A DNA stretch of 64,000 nt from NCBI RefSeq assembly GCF_012396555.1, contig NZ_JAAXPS010000002.1:248001-312000 (forward strand), written 5' to 3'. The stretch is from Facklamia miroungae. GTDB taxonomy: Bacteria > Bacillota > Bacilli > Lactobacillales > Aerococcaceae. The notes beneath the pieces were generated by a model. That model saw only the letters and a list, made by a program, of their open reading frames with translations, did not search any database and had not been told where the DNA came from. The translations under genes were made by a program, and so were the position numbers. Positions 42,774-53,944 of the stretch are shown here, one piece after another; within the stretch, counting starts at the first letter, position 1; every line of letters begins with the position of its first letter.

Positions 42774-44967
42774 GCGTTTAGGCAAGCTGTATATACCGCT
42801 GGTGGCCTTAATCACATCAGTTTGTATCTTTTTAATTGGTTATCAACACGTAAAACCAGAAGTTTATCATTTTAAATTGAATCAAGTAGCAGAGGAAACG
42901 ATCTTGGCTCCTGTAACAATGGAGGATGTTGAACAAACTAAGATCAATCAACAAAGAGCTAAGGACGCCATTAATGATATTTATTTATACCAAGAAGACA
43001 TTCGAACACAAGAAATGACACGTATTGAACAATTTTTTGGTTTTGTACGTGAAGTCCGTAATGGGCAATTTTCACTTGAGTCTGTAAATGAAGCAATCGC
43101 TTCAATTACACAGCAAAAAAAATTGGATGAGGGTCTAATTAAAAAAATTAATGAACTTCCCAAAAAGAAAACGGATTTTGAACAATTAACAGAAGACCAA
43201 CAAAAAACAGTTATTCAAACGCTACTTTTATTAGCAGATGAGAATGTTGTCAAACTTTTTGAGCAATTATCCAACCTTTCAATTGACCAAGTCTTTAACA
43301 TTAGTCCGGTAGAATTATCAGAGTTGCAGTCTAACTTAACCGACTTTGTATCTAAAAGTTTGGCACAAGAGTTAGGTCCAGACCAAATTGATAAGGAACT
43401 TGACAAATATCGCTTGCAAATTTCTTCATCTGAAATGTCTGACGTTGCTCAACAAACAACTTTAAATTTCTTGAATTCTTTGATCAAGCCGACCATGATT
43501 TATTCCGAATCGGAAACGAACCGCTTAAAAGAAGAAGCAGCCTCAAAGGTTCAAACTTCCTACATCCTCCAAGGACAAGTGATTGTTCAAGAAGGACATA
43601 TTATTAACCAGAATAATATGCGGCAACTAGAGTTGTTCGGATATTTAGATGCTTCAACAAAGCAGTATTTGAAGCCAATCTTTATTTTATTGATCTTCGT
43701 TCATGCTTTTCTTTTTATCTATCTTTTTTCAAATGGCCTTACTTGGAAAGAATTAAGTCGATTGAATATGGAAGCTACAGCCTATGTGCTTGTTGTTTTG
43801 GGAACACTTATTATGGCAAAATTAGGTCATTTTATCCAACGCGCTGGTCTAGAATACGCCATGTTACTCGTTCCCTTAATGATTTCACCAGGTTATTTAA
43901 AAGAGAAATCGTCATATAAAATTACTTTGCTGGCCAGCTTATTCATTAATATTTTTGCTATCTTTTTAGTGAGCGACCAGGATAATCAAACAGTCGTTAC
44001 ATTCATTTGCTTGTTTTATCTGTTCTCAACTATTATTTCGGTTTTATTGACCACTTTTACAAGGCTTCAAGTGATGAAAGTCGAGAAAAGAGTGGCTTTA
44101 AATAGTCTGTGGCAATTTATGATAGCCTTGCCCTTAATGGCTGTATTAAATATTCCTATTTTTTCTAGGCAAGGATTTGTCATTTTAATGATGACGATTG
44201 CTGCTAATTTACTAGGTCTTCTCTTAATTGCGGTCTTCGAACCTTATTGGGAACAATTATTATCAAGTCGTTCCGCTATGACCATGAATCAATTAGCCAA
44301 TCTCAATCATCCCTTATTGAAACTTTTGATCGAAAAAGCACCTGGTACTTATCATCATTCTATTATGGTGGCCAACTTAGCTGCTAATGCTGTTGAAGCT
44401 ATTGGAGGGGACTCATTAACAACCAGAGTAGCATCTTACTATCATGACGTAGGTAAGACAGTCCATCCTTTGTTCTTTGTAGAAAACTTATCAGGTGGAA
44501 TAGAATCTCCCCATCAAATGGTTGGTCCTGATGAATCTGCAAAAATTATTATTGATCATGTTGCGCAAGGAGTAAAATTGTTAGAAGAGTATCGAATGCC
44601 TCAATCAGTGATTGATCTTTGTCGCGAACATCACGGGACCACAATGACAAGTTACTTTTACCATCAGGCAAAAGAGCAAAAATTGAATATAAGTCAAGAG
44701 GCTTTTCGTTATCCTGGTCCTATTCCACAATCCAAAGAATCAGCGATTGTTATGATTGCAGACTCGCTGGAAGCAGCATCTCGCGCGATGAAAGAACACA
44801 CTCAAAAGGGAATAGAAGAGCTGTTAGATTCTATTATTGCTGGTAAAATAAATGATGGACAGTTTGCGGATTGTGGTCTAACCGTTGATGAATTAAAAAC
44901 AGTAAGAAAATCACTAATTTTAGGGATTGCTAGTATGTATCATACACGGGTTGAATATCCTAAATAA
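42745..44967 (+). CDS. pgpH: 7TM-HD family c-di-AMP phosphodiesterase
   Basis: The 740-residue protein has one N-terminal membrane helix, a large extracellular 7TMR-HDED domain (about 45-310), seven membrane helices (about 315-505) and a cytoplasmic HD domain. HD residues are seen in TYHHSIMVANLA (about 535), YYHDVGKT (about 564) and REHHGTTM (about 630). PgpH hydrolyses the second messenger c-di-AMP in Listeria, fitting the cbpB gene at the window start. The ATG at 42745 follows AAGGAGAG. Confidence 0.93.
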   Translation: MNRRLQLIHERLGKLYIPLVALITSVCIFLIGYQHVKPEVYHFKLNQVAEETILAPVTMEDVEQTKINQQRAKDAINDIYLYQEDIRTQEMTRIEQFFGFVREVRNGQFSLESVNEAIASITQQKKLDEGLIKKINELPKKKTDFEQLTEDQQKTVIQTLLLLADENVVKLFEQLSNLSIDQVFNISPVELSELQSNLTDFVSKSLAQELGPDQIDKELDKYRLQISSSEMSDVAQQTTLNFLNSLIKPTMIYSESETNRLKEEAASKVQTSYILQGQVIVQEGHIINQNNMRQLELFGYLDASTKQYLKPIFILLIFVHAFLFIYLFSNGLTWKELSRLNMEATAYVLVVLGTLIMAKLGHFIQRAGLEYAMLLVPLMISPGYLKEKSSYKITLLASLFINIFAIFLVSDQDNQTVVTFICLFYLFSTIISVLLTTFTRLQVMKVEKRVALNSLWQFMIALPLMAVLNIPIFSRQGFVILMMTIAANLLGLLLIAVFEPYWEQLLSSRSAMTMNQLANLNHPLLKLLIEKAPGTYHHSIMVANLAANAVEAIGGDSLTTRVASYYHDVGKTVHPLFFVENLSGGIESPHQMVGPDESAKIIIDHVAQGVKLLEEYRMPQSVIDLCREHHGTTMTSYFYHQAKEQKLNISQEAFRYPGPIPQSKESAIVMIADSLEAASRAMKEHTQKGIEELLDSIIAGKINDGQFADCGLTVDELKTVRKSLILGIASMYHTRVEYPK

Positions 44968-44977
44968 GGAGCGAAAA

Positions 44978-45460
44978 ATGGAGATTGAATTAATTGATGA
45001 AGGTCAGGTATTAACTGACAAACAAAAAACAATTATGACAGAACTTATTAAAAAAGCAGGAGCGAAAATAGGCGCCCCTGTTCACGCTGAGTTAGATGTA
45101 ACGATTGTAGATAACCAAACAATTAGAGAATTGAATCGTGAATATCGCCATATGGATCGAGCAACGGATGTCTTATCCTTTGCTTTATTAGAAGGCGAAG
45201 AACCCATTGACTGGACGAGTATTGTGTCTGAAGAAGACCAGGAGCTGATAAATCTTCACTTAGGTGATATCATCATCTCAATTGAACGAGCGCTTGAACA
45301 AGCAAAAGAATATAATCATTCCTTAGAACGAGAATTAGGTTTTTTGGTAGTTCATGGCTTTTTACATTTAAATGGTTATGACCATCAAACAAGCGAAAGT
45401 GAACGTGAGATGTTTGCTATTCAAGAAGAGGTGCTGAGTGAATATGGACTCACAAGATAA
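44978..45460 (+). CDS. ybeY: Endoribonuclease YbeY (rRNA maturation)
   Basis: The 160-residue metalloprotein has the zinc motif HGFLHLNGYDH (about 127), which is the YbeY signature H-x3-H-x5-H, and the ATDVLSFAL block (about 61). It takes part in 16S rRNA 3'-end maturation and ribosome quality control. The ATG at 44978 follows AAGGAGCG. It overlaps dgkA by 17 bases. Confidence 0.95.
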   Translation: MEIELIDEGQVLTDKQKTIMTELIKKAGAKIGAPVHAELDVTIVDNQTIRELNREYRHMDRATDVLSFALLEGEEPIDWTSIVSEEDQELINLHLGDIIISIERALEQAKEYNHSLERELGFLVVHGFLHLNGYDHQTSESEREMFAIQEEVLSEYGLTR

Positions 45461-45821
45461 TCCATTTAAAAATTCAAATTTTGGTCAATCGTTGAGATGT
45501 GCCAGTCAAGGACTTTTTCAAGCAATAAAGAGTGAAAGAAATTTGAAGATTCACCTACTATTAGCTGTGATTGCGAGTGGTTTAGCCTTACAATTCGGTT
45601 TTAAAACAATAGAATGGGCGATTTTAATAGTAACTATTGGGATTGTTATTTTTTCAGAGTTGATTAATACATCAATAGAGGCTGTGATCGATTTGATTGT
45701 GAAAGACCAATGGCATCCATTGGCTAAGAAGGCAAAAGACATTGCTGCAGCTGCGGTTTTAGTAACTGCTATTGTTTCAATGCTGATAGGAGCTTTACTC
45801 TTTCTACCCTATCTATTTTAA
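45444..45821 (+). CDS. dgkA: Undecaprenol kinase (DgkA family)
   Basis: The 125-residue three-helix membrane kinase has SELINTSIEAVIDLIVKDQWHPLAKKAKDIAAAAV (about 69-103), the conserved catalytic stretch of the family. In Gram-positive bacteria it phosphorylates undecaprenol for wall synthesis. The ATG at 45444 is chosen over the GTG at 45438, which lies too close to the AAGAGGTG site. It follows ybeY and precedes era, a conserved order. Confidence 0.93.
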   Translation: MDSQDNPFKNSNFGQSLRCASQGLFQAIKSERNLKIHLLLAVIASGLALQFGFKTIEWAILIVTIGIVIFSELINTSIEAVIDLIVKDQWHPLAKKAKDIAAAAVLVTAIVSMLIGALLFLPYLF

Positions 45822-45856
45822 AGTGATAATCAACATAGAACACTAAAGGAGTATCA

Positions 45857-46759
45857 ATGAAAAAGAATTTTAAATCAGGATTTGTTGCCATTCTTGGTCG
45901 CCCCAATGTGGGGAAATCGACCTTACTCAATCAAATTATTGGCCAGAAAATAGCTATTATGTCCGATAAAGCTCAAACGACACGGAATAAAATTCAAGGG
46001 GTATATACACGCGATAATGCACAAATTATCTTTATTGATACCCCAGGCATTCATAAGCCCAAACATGCCTTGGGCGACTTTATGATGAAAACCGCTTATT
46101 CTTCGTTGAGTGGTGTAGATGCGGTGATCATGGTGGTAAATGCTACTGAAAAGTTAGGTCCCGGTGATTTATTCATCATCGAAAGATTAAAGGAAATTCA
46201 ACAACCAGTATATCTCGTGATTAACAAAGTAGATTTAATTGAAAAGAATCAATTATTTGAAATCATTACTAAGTATCAAGAAGCCTTTGATTTTGATCAA
46301 ATTATCCCATTATCTGCATTAACAGGGGATAACGTTGACGCCTTATTAGAACAACTGATCCAGATGATGCCAGAAGGACCTCAATATTACCCGGCAGACC
46401 AAGTGATGGATCACCCAGAGTATTTCTTGGTAGCGGAATTAATTCGCGAGAAGATACTAATGTTGACTCGAGAAGAAATTCCCCATTCCGTAGCCGTGCA
46501 AGTACAGTCAATGCAAAAAAACGAAAATGATAAAGTTGAAGTATTAGCCACAATCATTGTAGAGCGTAAAAGCCAAAAAGGTATTATAATAGGAGCTCAA
46601 GGATCAATGATCAAAAAAATCGGTCACTTGGCGCGTCGTGATATAGAAAAACTCTTAGCCACTAAGGTCTATTTAGATTTATGGGTAAAAGTTCAAAAAG
46701 ATTGGCGCGATCGACCCTCAAATTTAAATGACTTGGGCTATCAAAGTGATAATTATTAA
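45857..46759 (+). CDS. era: GTPase Era
   Basis: The 300-residue Era has the G1 motif GRPNVGKST (about 13), G3 DTPG (about 61), G4 NKVD (about 122) and a C-terminal KH domain with [13 protein letters not shown] (about 245). It binds the 3' end of 16S rRNA and assists 30S assembly. It is placed between dgkA and recO as usual. Confidence 0.97.
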   Translation: MKKNFKSGFVAILGRPNVGKSTLLNQIIGQKIAIMSDKAQTTRNKIQGVYTRDNAQIIFIDTPGIHKPKHALGDFMMKTAYSSLSGVDAVIMVVNATEKLGPGDLFIIERLKEIQQPVYLVINKVDLIEKNQLFEIITKYQEAFDFDQIIPLSALTGDNVDALLEQLIQMMPEGPQYYPADQVMDHPEYFLVAELIREKILMLTREEIPHSVAVQVQSMQKNENDKVEVLATIIVERKSQKGIIIGAQGSMIKKIGHLARRDIEKLLATKVYLDLWVKVQKDWRDRPSNLNDLGYQSDNY

Positions 46760-46773
46760 TAAGGAGTGGAAGA

Positions 46774-47553
46774 ATGAACGAAAAATTTACAGGAATTGTT
46801 TTGTTTATTCGACCGCACCGCGAAAAAGATAGTTTAGTCAAAATTTTTACCCATGAATATGGTACAAAAATGTTTTTCGTTAGAGGTTTACAATCACTCA
46901 ATCATCCTTTAAAGAAACATCTAATTCCATTAACTGAGCATGAATATTTAGGCACCATTCATCAACAAGGACTGTCATTTTTGAAGGAAGGGCACACTTT
47001 GAACGTATTCAAGTCGATTCAATCAGATCCCTTTAAGCAGGCTCATGCAGCTTATCTTAGCCAACTGATTGATGCCAGTATTGAAGACAATTGTGCCGAT
47101 CAAGAACTTTTTCAAATATTTAAACAAAGTTTAGCGATAGTCGATCAGCGTGAAGATGCTCGGCCTATTCAATTACTTCTTCAATTGAAATTGTTACAAC
47201 GGTTTGGAGTCCAATTAAATTGGGAAAATTGCCTTGTTTGTGGGTCGAGTGAAGGGATTATGGACTTTTCAATGGCTCACCAAGGCGTTCTCTGTCAAAA
47301 ACACTTAGAAGTTGATCCTAATCGAATGCATCTGAGCCAAAAACAAATTAAAATACTCCAATTATTTAGTCACCTAAATTTGAGTCAACTTGGCCATGTT
47401 GATATATCAGATAATACTTATCGAAGGATCAATGAAGTCATTTTTGAAATTTACCATGAATTAGTCGGTATTAAATTAAAAGGAGAATCTTATTTAAATC
47501 AGTTATATAAAGTGGCAGATCAATTAATGCCTTCAAAAGTTAAAGGATCCTAA
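46774..47553 (+). CDS. recO: DNA repair protein RecO
   Basis: The 259-residue RecO has an N-terminal OB-fold (GIVLFIRPHREKDSLVKIFT) and a helical domain. A zinc-binding region holds CLVCG (about 150) and a further Cys in GVLCQKH. It mediates RecA loading with RecF/RecR. It ends at the promoter of the glyQS T-box. Confidence 0.95.
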   Translation: MNEKFTGIVLFIRPHREKDSLVKIFTHEYGTKMFFVRGLQSLNHPLKKHLIPLTEHEYLGTIHQQGLSFLKEGHTLNVFKSIQSDPFKQAHAAYLSQLIDASIEDNCADQELFQIFKQSLAIVDQREDARPIQLLLQLKLLQRFGVQLNWENCLVCGSSEGIMDFSMAHQGVLCQKHLEVDPNRMHLSQKQIKILQLFSHLNLSQLGHVDISDNTYRRINEVIFEIYHELVGIKLKGESYLNQLYKVADQLMPSKVKGS

Positions 47554-47582
47554 TTGACAAAGGCGGGGATAATTAGTAGAAT
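47554..47582 (+). promoter_or_regulatory. Promoter of glyQS
   Basis: A perfect TTGACA (47554-47559) and TAGAAT (47577-47582) are separated by 17 bases. The -35 begins directly after the recO stop codon. Confidence 0.82.
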
Positions 47583-47587
47583 TTGTA

Positions 47588-47770
47588 CAAGCCAAAGCAA
47601 TAGTAAATAAGATAGTAAAGCGACTCTAGGAAGGTGTGAGCTAGGGCAAATCGAATGGTACTTTGGATTTACAAATGAATCTTAAGAGTGCTAGTTTATC
47701 TAGAATTAGGGTGGAACCGCGAAATTACTTCGTCCCTATGACCTCGGATGGGGTCATAGGGGTTTTTATT
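47588..47770 (+). ncRNA. T-box leader of glyQS, glycine specifier GGT
   Basis: In stem I, CCAAAG/CTTTGG closes the specifier loop. AGTA (47602-47605) faces GAATGGTA, giving specifier GGT (47657-47659, Gly). The T-box AGGGTGGAACCGCG lies at 47708-47721 and the terminator CCCTATGACC/GGGTCATAGGG with T-run at 47734-47767. Confidence 0.95.
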
Positions 47771-47789
47771 TTAAGAAAGAGGTGTCGAA

Positions 47790-48677
47790 ATGGCAGTTGA
47801 ATCCTTACAGGATATGATTTTAACTTTACAAAATTTTTGGTCGAAAAAAGGGTGTCTCATCCTTCAATCGTATGATACTGAAAAAGGAGCAGGAACCATG
47901 AGCCCTTATACTTTTTTAAGAGCTAATGGACCAGAACCTTGGAATGCAGCTTATGTCGAACCATCAAGAAGACCAGCTGATGGACGTTATGGAGAAAACC
48001 CTAACCGTTTATACCAACATCATCAATTCCAAGTGGTTATGAAACCATCACCTTTAGCCATTCAAGAATATTACTTAGATTCTTTGATTGAATTAGGAAT
48101 TGACCCCTTAGAACATGATATTCGTTTTGTTGAAGACAATTGGGAAAACCCTTCCCTAGGTTGTGCGGGATTAGGTTGGGAAGTTTGGATTGATGGAATG
48201 GAAGTAACCCAATTTACTTATTTTCAACAAGTAGGAGGACTTAAATGCGATCCCGTCATGTCGGAAATTACTTATGGTTTGGAACGTTTGGCTATGTATA
48301 TTTTTGATGTCGAAAATGTTTATGATCTGGAATGGACGAAAGGCGTTAAATATGGTGAAATATTTTATCAGCAAGAATATGAACAGTCTAAATATTCATT
48401 TGAATTAGCGGATCCTGATTTACTAATGAGTCAGTACGAGGCGTTCGAGAAGGAAGCTCAGCGCTTATTAGGGGAGCACTTAGTTCATCCCGCTTATGAT
48501 TATATCTTAAAAACCAGTCATACCTTTAACCTAATGGATGCTAGAGGGATGATTTCTGCATCCGACCGACCTGCTTATTTAGGCCGCATTCGTAAATTAG
48601 CAAGGGGAGTAGCAAAATCGTTTGTTGAAGAGCGTGAAAAGCTTGGATTTCCTTTGTTAAAGCATGATAAAGACTAG
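47790..48677 (+). CDS. glyQ: Glycyl-tRNA synthetase alpha subunit
   Basis: The 295-residue catalytic subunit of the alpha2beta2 GlyRS has class II core blocks [18 protein letters not shown] (about 30), [17 protein letters not shown] (about 56) and [10 protein letters not shown] (about 160). It is paired with glyS. It is controlled by the glycine T-box. Confidence 0.97.
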   Translation: MAVESLQDMILTLQNFWSKKGCLILQSYDTEKGAGTMSPYTFLRANGPEPWNAAYVEPSRRPADGRYGENPNRLYQHHQFQVVMKPSPLAIQEYYLDSLIELGIDPLEHDIRFVEDNWENPSLGCAGLGWEVWIDGMEVTQFTYFQQVGGLKCDPVMSEITYGLERLAMYIFDVENVYDLEWTKGVKYGEIFYQQEYEQSKYSFELADPDLLMSQYEAFEKEAQRLLGEHLVHPAYDYILKTSHTFNLMDARGMISASDRPAYLGRIRKLARGVAKSFVEEREKLGFPLLKHDKD

Positions 48678-48687
48678 GAGGATGGCT

Positions 48688-50739
48688 ATGAAAGATTATT
48701 TATTAGAAATAGGAATGGAAGAAATTCCCGCAAGATTTTTATTGAAATTGCGCGACCAACTCGCTCAAAAAACGGCAGCATTTCTTGAAGAAGAGAGAAT
48801 TACTTTTAATTCAATCGAAACATTTGCAACACCTAGAAGACTTGCCTTGAGAGTCGAGGGATTGGCTGATCAGCAGACCGCTTTAGAAGAAGAAGTCAGA
48901 GGACCTTCTGTAAAAGTAGGACGGGATGCAGAGGGCAATTTAACTAAAGCGGCACTCGGCTTTTTGAAGGGGCAAACTGGTGTAGAATCAGATTTATTTG
49001 TTAAAAATGTTAAAGGAACAGATTATTTCTTTATAAACAAGGTAGCTGAGCAAAAGACACTTGAAGAAGTTTTGAGAGGAGTTCCTTCTGTTTTAGCTAA
49101 TATGCACTTTCCTGTTACTATGCGTTGGTCAGACCTTAATTTGGAATATATTCGTCCGATTCATTGGATCCTTTCTCTTTTAGAAGATCGAGTCATAGAA
49201 TTTGAATTTGCTGGAATTGAAGCCAATAATTATTCAAAAGGACATCGCTTCTTATCTAATAATGCTAAAATTGTGCTTAATCACTGTCAGGACTATGAAA
49301 AAGAGCTTGAAAAAAGATATGTGATACCAAATTTTGAGAAGCGACAAGCTCTTATTTATCAACAAATTCAAAGCATTGAACAAGAAAAAGGGTGGCTCAT
49401 ACCTGAAAATGATGAATTACTTGAGGAAGTTACAGCCATTGTTGAATGGCCAACTGCTTTTCATGGAAGTTTTGAAGAAAAGTACTTAGAAATTCCGCAA
49501 GAAATGGTTATCACCGCTATGCGTGATCATCAGCGGTATTTTTACGCCCTTGATCCATCTACTAAGCGATTATTACCTTATTTTATTTCTGTCCGCAATG
49601 GTAATAATAGCCATCTTGATCAAGTAATTAAGGGAAATCAAAAAGTACTGAGAGCTAGATTAGCAGATGGGTTGTTTTTCTATGAAGAAGATTTGAAGTC
49701 AACTTTAGAAGAAAACTTAAGTAAATTGGCTAATTTGAAAGAACATTTTAAATTAGGAACTTATAGTGAAAAACAAGAGCGGGTTAAACAGATACTTGAA
49801 CAACTGATGAACCGTATAAATTTATCGAACGAAGACCAAAGAACGAGCATACGTGCCAGTGAGATCTATAAATTTGATTTAGTCACTCAGGCTGTTAATG
49901 AATTTGCTGAACTGCAAGGTATAATTGGTGGGATTTATGCGAAACATTATGGTGAAGACACTAGTGTAGCAAATGCTATTTCTCAACAATATCTACCTAC
50001 TTCAGCGGGAGGAGACTTGCCTAGTGAACCAGCTGCGGCGGCTCTATCCCTTGCAGATAAATTAGACACACTCATTGCTTATTTTAAAGCGGGTATCATT
50101 CCTACAGGTTCAAATGATCCGTACGCTCTCCGAAGACAGGCAATGGGATTAATTGATATTCTTTTGGATCAATCTTGGAGTTTGGATTTACAATCTTTAC
50201 TTGAAGAATTAACGAGTGATCAAAGGGATCATTCAAACGATTATTTAAATGATCTTATTCAGTTTATACAAGCACGAATTCAAGTGAGATTGGATAATGA
50301 AGCGATTGATTATGATATTATCCAAGCAGCCCTCGCTCAAAAAGGTCTCAATCCTGTAAAAATCAAAGAATCAGCTAAACACATGCAGACTTTGAAAAAC
50401 AATAAAGCGGAAGATTTTTCTAAATTAATTGAAAACTTATCACGTGTTGTTAATTTAGGTGAAAAAGTAAGTGAACAAGTGATTATTTCAGAAGAGTTAG
50501 CAGAAAGTGAATTAGAAAAAGACTTAATCAAACGTATCCAAACTATGGAAACAAGACATGAAACTTCAGATCAAATGGAAAGTCTTGAGGCTATTAGTCC
50601 AATAATTGCTTCCTATTTAGAATCACATATGGTGAATTCTGATCAAGAGGCGTTGCGTTATAATCGCTATCAGATGATGTATCAATTAACAGAAATAATT
50701 CTCAGTCTCATGGATCCAAGAAAAGTGGTCCATAAATAA
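48688..50739 (+). CDS. glyS: Glycyl-tRNA synthetase beta subunit
   Basis: The 683-residue beta subunit starts [17 protein letters not shown], as in the family, and carries HRFLSNN and [11 protein letters not shown] blocks, an HD-like region and a C-terminal DALR anticodon-binding domain. The ATG at 48688 is preferred because AGGAGG ends 6 bases before it; the ATG at 48682 touches that site. GlyS follows glyQ with a short gap. Confidence 0.96.
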   Translation: MKDYLLEIGMEEIPARFLLKLRDQLAQKTAAFLEEERITFNSIETFATPRRLALRVEGLADQQTALEEEVRGPSVKVGRDAEGNLTKAALGFLKGQTGVESDLFVKNVKGTDYFFINKVAEQKTLEEVLRGVPSVLANMHFPVTMRWSDLNLEYIRPIHWILSLLEDRVIEFEFAGIEANNYSKGHRFLSNNAKIVLNHCQDYEKELEKRYVIPNFEKRQALIYQQIQSIEQEKGWLIPENDELLEEVTAIVEWPTAFHGSFEEKYLEIPQEMVITAMRDHQRYFYALDPSTKRLLPYFISVRNGNNSHLDQVIKGNQKVLRARLADGLFFYEEDLKSTLEENLSKLANLKEHFKLGTYSEKQERVKQILEQLMNRINLSNEDQRTSIRASEIYKFDLVTQAVNEFAELQGIIGGIYAKHYGEDTSVANAISQQYLPTSAGGDLPSEPAAAALSLADKLDTLIAYFKAGIIPTGSNDPYALRRQAMGLIDILLDQSWSLDLQSLLEELTSDQRDHSNDYLNDLIQFIQARIQVRLDNEAIDYDIIQAALAQKGLNPVKIKESAKHMQTLKNNKAEDFSKLIENLSRVVNLGEKVSEQVIISEELAESELEKDLIKRIQTMETRHETSDQMESLEAISPIIASYLESHMVNSDQEALRYNRYQMMYQLTEIILSLMDPRKVVHK

Positions 50740-50758
50740 GAGCAAAGGAGCGAGTGTA

Positions 50759-52063
50759 ATGTCTACCTTTTTAGATCGTGCAAAAGTTAAAGTTATTGCT
50801 GGTAAAGGTGGCGACGGAATGGTCGCTTTCCTGAGAGAAAAATACCGTCCAGATGGAGGACCAGCTGGCGGGGATGGAGGTCGAGGAGGAGATGTTATTT
50901 TCCGTGTTGATGAAGGCCTTCGCACCTTAATGGATTTTCGTTATAATCGACAATTTAAAGCCAAAAATGGTGAAAATGGTATGAGCAAGAGTAAATATGG
51001 AGCAAGTGCGGAAGACTTGTATGTTAAAGTGCCTCCAGGAACCTCTGTTTTTGAGGAATCGACGGGAAGATTAATTGCTGATTTAGTAGATCATGGTCAA
51101 GAAGTAATTGTGGCAAAAGGAGGCCGTGGCGGACGGGGTAATATTCGTTTTGCTACCCACAAAAACCCTGCACCTTCCATTGCTGAAAATGGTGAACCAG
51201 GTGAAGCGTTAGAACTACAGTTAGAACTTAAGGTTCTAGCGGATGTCGGTTTAATTGGTTACCCGAGTGTGGGTAAGTCAACTTTACTTTCGATCATTTC
51301 CAATGCCAAACCCAAGGTAGCTGACTATCAATTTACAACTTTAGTTCCCAATCTGGGGGTAGTGAAAATAGATGATGGTCAAGAATTTGTAGTAGCCGAT
51401 ATGCCTGGCTTAATTGAAGGAGCATCGGAAGGTGTAGGTTTAGGTATCGATTTCTTGCGTCATATTGAAAGAACTAAAATTTTAATCCATATGGTTGATA
51501 TGGCTGCTGTTCATGAAAGAGATCCGTTTGAGGATTTTCTTTCAATTATGCAAGAATTAGCCAACTATCATCCGCGTTTATTAGAAAGACCTATGTTAAT
51601 AGTGGCCAATAAAATGGACTTAGATGAAGCTAAAGAAAATTTGCCAGCATTTAGTCAAAAAATAACCGACTATTACAAAGAATTGGGATTGTCTGTACCC
51701 GTTATTCATCAAATTTCTGCTTGGCAAGCAAAGGGTATCGATGCATTGATGAAAGCGACAGCTGAATTAGTTGCGACCAGTGTATTTATTCCTATAGAAG
51801 AAAAAGAAAGTGAACATAAAAATTATACGATGGAAGAGACACCTGCTTTTACAGTACGTAAAATTGAAGAAGGGTATTGGGAACTAGAAGGTGAGAAGAT
51901 TGTTAAGCTTTATAAAATGACTAATACGGCTCATGATGAAAGTTTACAACGTTTCGCCCGCCAATTGCGTTCAATGGGTGTAGATCAAGCCCTTAGAGAA
52001 GCTGGAGCTAAAGACGGTGATACAGTCTACTTAGATAATTATCAGTTTGAGTTTGTTGATTAG
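50759..52063 (+). CDS. obgE: GTPase ObgE/CgtA
   Basis: The 434-residue Obg GTPase has the Gly-rich OBG fold (about 1-158, [10 protein letters not shown]), the G domain with GYPSVGKST (about 166), [10 protein letters not shown] and NKMD, and a C-terminal OCT domain (about 355-434). Obg takes part in 50S assembly and interacts with (p)ppGpp metabolism. The oatA-like gene starts 11 bases later. Confidence 0.97.
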   Translation: MSTFLDRAKVKVIAGKGGDGMVAFLREKYRPDGGPAGGDGGRGGDVIFRVDEGLRTLMDFRYNRQFKAKNGENGMSKSKYGASAEDLYVKVPPGTSVFEESTGRLIADLVDHGQEVIVAKGGRGGRGNIRFATHKNPAPSIAENGEPGEALELQLELKVLADVGLIGYPSVGKSTLLSIISNAKPKVADYQFTTLVPNLGVVKIDDGQEFVVADMPGLIEGASEGVGLGIDFLRHIERTKILIHMVDMAAVHERDPFEDFLSIMQELANYHPRLLERPMLIVANKMDLDEAKENLPAFSQKITDYYKELGLSVPVIHQISAWQAKGIDALMKATAELVATSVFIPIEEKESEHKNYTMEETPAFTVRKIEEGYWELEGEKIVKLYKMTNTAHDESLQRFARQLRSMGVDQALREAGAKDGDTVYLDNYQFEFVD

Positions 52064-52074
52064 GTGGTGAGCAT

Positions 52075-53919
52075 ATGCAAAGTAAAGTTAAACAAGGTCG
52101 AATTCCAATTTTTGATGGCCTAAAAGGGATAGCAATTCTTACCATTATTGCTTATTATTTCTTTGAACATATTGTCCCTGGTGGCTTTCTTGCAGTAAAT
52201 TTATTTCTATTTATAGCTGGCTTCTTTAACTTTAGACATTTTTACATAAGGGATTTACAAGGAAGGAAAGAAAGCTTTTGGCAATTTTTTAAAATTCGTT
52301 TTGAAAGACTTTTTTTCCCGACACTTTCAGTGGTCTTAACGACTTCTACTTATATTTTGTTGTTTAATCGAGAGATGTTATCTAACATTCGTTGGATGGG
52401 GCTAAGTTCTTTAGCTTTCCTTAATAATTATTATCAAATCTTTAATCAACAATCTTATTTTGTTCAAGCGGCTAACCCTAGTCCTTTTACACATTTATGG
52501 TATGTTTCTTTATATGGTCAATTAGTAATTTTGACACCAATTTTAATATTTTTGCTTTATAGTTGGCACAAGAAACCGCAAGTGACAATTAGAATGTTAC
52601 TGATCATTTCTGCCTTATCTGCGTTTTTAATGGGTTATCTTTATAAAGACAATCAAGATCCTACAAGGATTTATTATGATCTTTTAACGCGTTTATCTGC
52701 TTTCACGTTGGGTGGTTCATTAGGGATGGCCATGCCAGTCAATTTATCTCCTAAAAAGATTACACAGAAAAAGACTATGACGATGAACCTCATTGGCTTA
52801 ATAGCTGTCATAATCGCTTTCTTTATGATTAAATATATGTTTGGAACAAAGCCCTTTGCTTATCGCTTTGGGTTAACATTGTTTTCTATAATTTCTGGAT
52901 TGATTGTTGTTTCAAGTATGCATCCTTCAACGATTTGGAACAAGCTCTTTCGTTTTAAACCCTTTACGTGGCTAGGCCAGCGTTCATTTTCATATTACCT
53001 TTGGTATTATCCTGTTTATCTCTTGATGCCAGAAAATATTAGCTACTTAAACCGATCTCCTTGGTTAAATTACTGCTTTCAATTTCTGTTAATCATGATA
53101 TTAGCAGAAATTACATATCAATTATTTGAGAAAAGGAAAATTAGTCTACCAATAGGACAGGATTTTAATTGGCGTAAAATGAAGCACCAATTTGATTATT
53201 TACGATCTCATCCTCATTCTTTAAAAGGGGTTAAATTCATTACTGGATGGTATATATTCAACGTAATAATGGGAGGAATTGCCTTGGCAATATCATCACC
53301 AGCTAAAGGAGTAGAATCAAGTAAAGAGATTCAAACAATAATTGAGAATAATCTAGAAATTGCTGATAAATCAAAGGAAAGTGAAGAAAAACAGGTTATT
53401 GTGAATAATATAGAAGGATTGGATCAAGGCGTTTTGCTATTTGCCAACGGATTAGATATCACCTTTATTGGTGACTCCACTTTAGCAGCAGCTACAGAAC
53501 GTTTAAGAGAAGTTTTCCCTAAAGCGATTTTTGATCCCAAAGTTGGTCGACAACTCTATGAATCATACGATACAGTCTATGCTTTGAACCAATCGGGCAG
53601 CTTAAAACCTACTGTTGTTACTATGTTGGGATCAAATGGTACTTTTACAACAGGACAGATTAATGACTATATTAATGCAGTTGGTTTAGACCGCGATCAA
53701 TATTATGTGAATGTTATAGTTGATCGAATTTGGACCGATGATGCTAACCGTCAATTGGTTAAGGCTGCTCAAAATTTTGGGAATGTTAGAATTATTGACT
53801 GGGCAAGTTATGCTCGCGGACATACGGAATGGTTTGCAGAAGATGGGGTTCACTTAAATGACCAAGGGTCATTAGAACTAGCCAAATTTATTGCAAAGGA
53901 GATATACCGTCAGCGATAG
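52075..53919 (+). CDS. oatA: OatA-like peptidoglycan O-acetyltransferase (acyltransferase 3 + SGNH)
   Basis: The 614-residue protein has an N-terminal acyltransferase-3 domain with about 11 membrane helices (FDGLKGIAILTIIAYYF near 14, ANPSPFTHLWYVSLYGQL near 137). A linker follows, then an extracellular SGNH domain with GDST (about 464) and the catalytic DGVHL (about 589). This is the OatA layout: acetyl groups are carried across the membrane and placed on muramic acid, giving lysozyme resistance. Other polysaccharide O-acetyltransferases share the layout. It lies inside the obgE-rnz-recJ-apt series, apparently as an insertion. Base use does not look foreign. Confidence 0.83.
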   Translation: MQSKVKQGRIPIFDGLKGIAILTIIAYYFFEHIVPGGFLAVNLFLFIAGFFNFRHFYIRDLQGRKESFWQFFKIRFERLFFPTLSVVLTTSTYILLFNREMLSNIRWMGLSSLAFLNNYYQIFNQQSYFVQAANPSPFTHLWYVSLYGQLVILTPILIFLLYSWHKKPQVTIRMLLIISALSAFLMGYLYKDNQDPTRIYYDLLTRLSAFTLGGSLGMAMPVNLSPKKITQKKTMTMNLIGLIAVIIAFFMIKYMFGTKPFAYRFGLTLFSIISGLIVVSSMHPSTIWNKLFRFKPFTWLGQRSFSYYLWYYPVYLLMPENISYLNRSPWLNYCFQFLLIMILAEITYQLFEKRKISLPIGQDFNWRKMKHQFDYLRSHPHSLKGVKFITGWYIFNVIMGGIALAISSPAKGVESSKEIQTIIENNLEIADKSKESEEKQVIVNNIEGLDQGVLLFANGLDITFIGDSTLAAATERLREVFPKAIFDPKVGRQLYESYDTVYALNQSGSLKPTVVTMLGSNGTFTTGQINDYINAVGLDRDQYYVNVIVDRIWTDDANRQLVKAAQNFGNVRIIDWASYARGHTEWFAEDGVHLNDQGSLELAKFIAKEIYRQR

Positions 53920-53944
53920 TCATAGAAAAGAGGTTGATGGCAAA

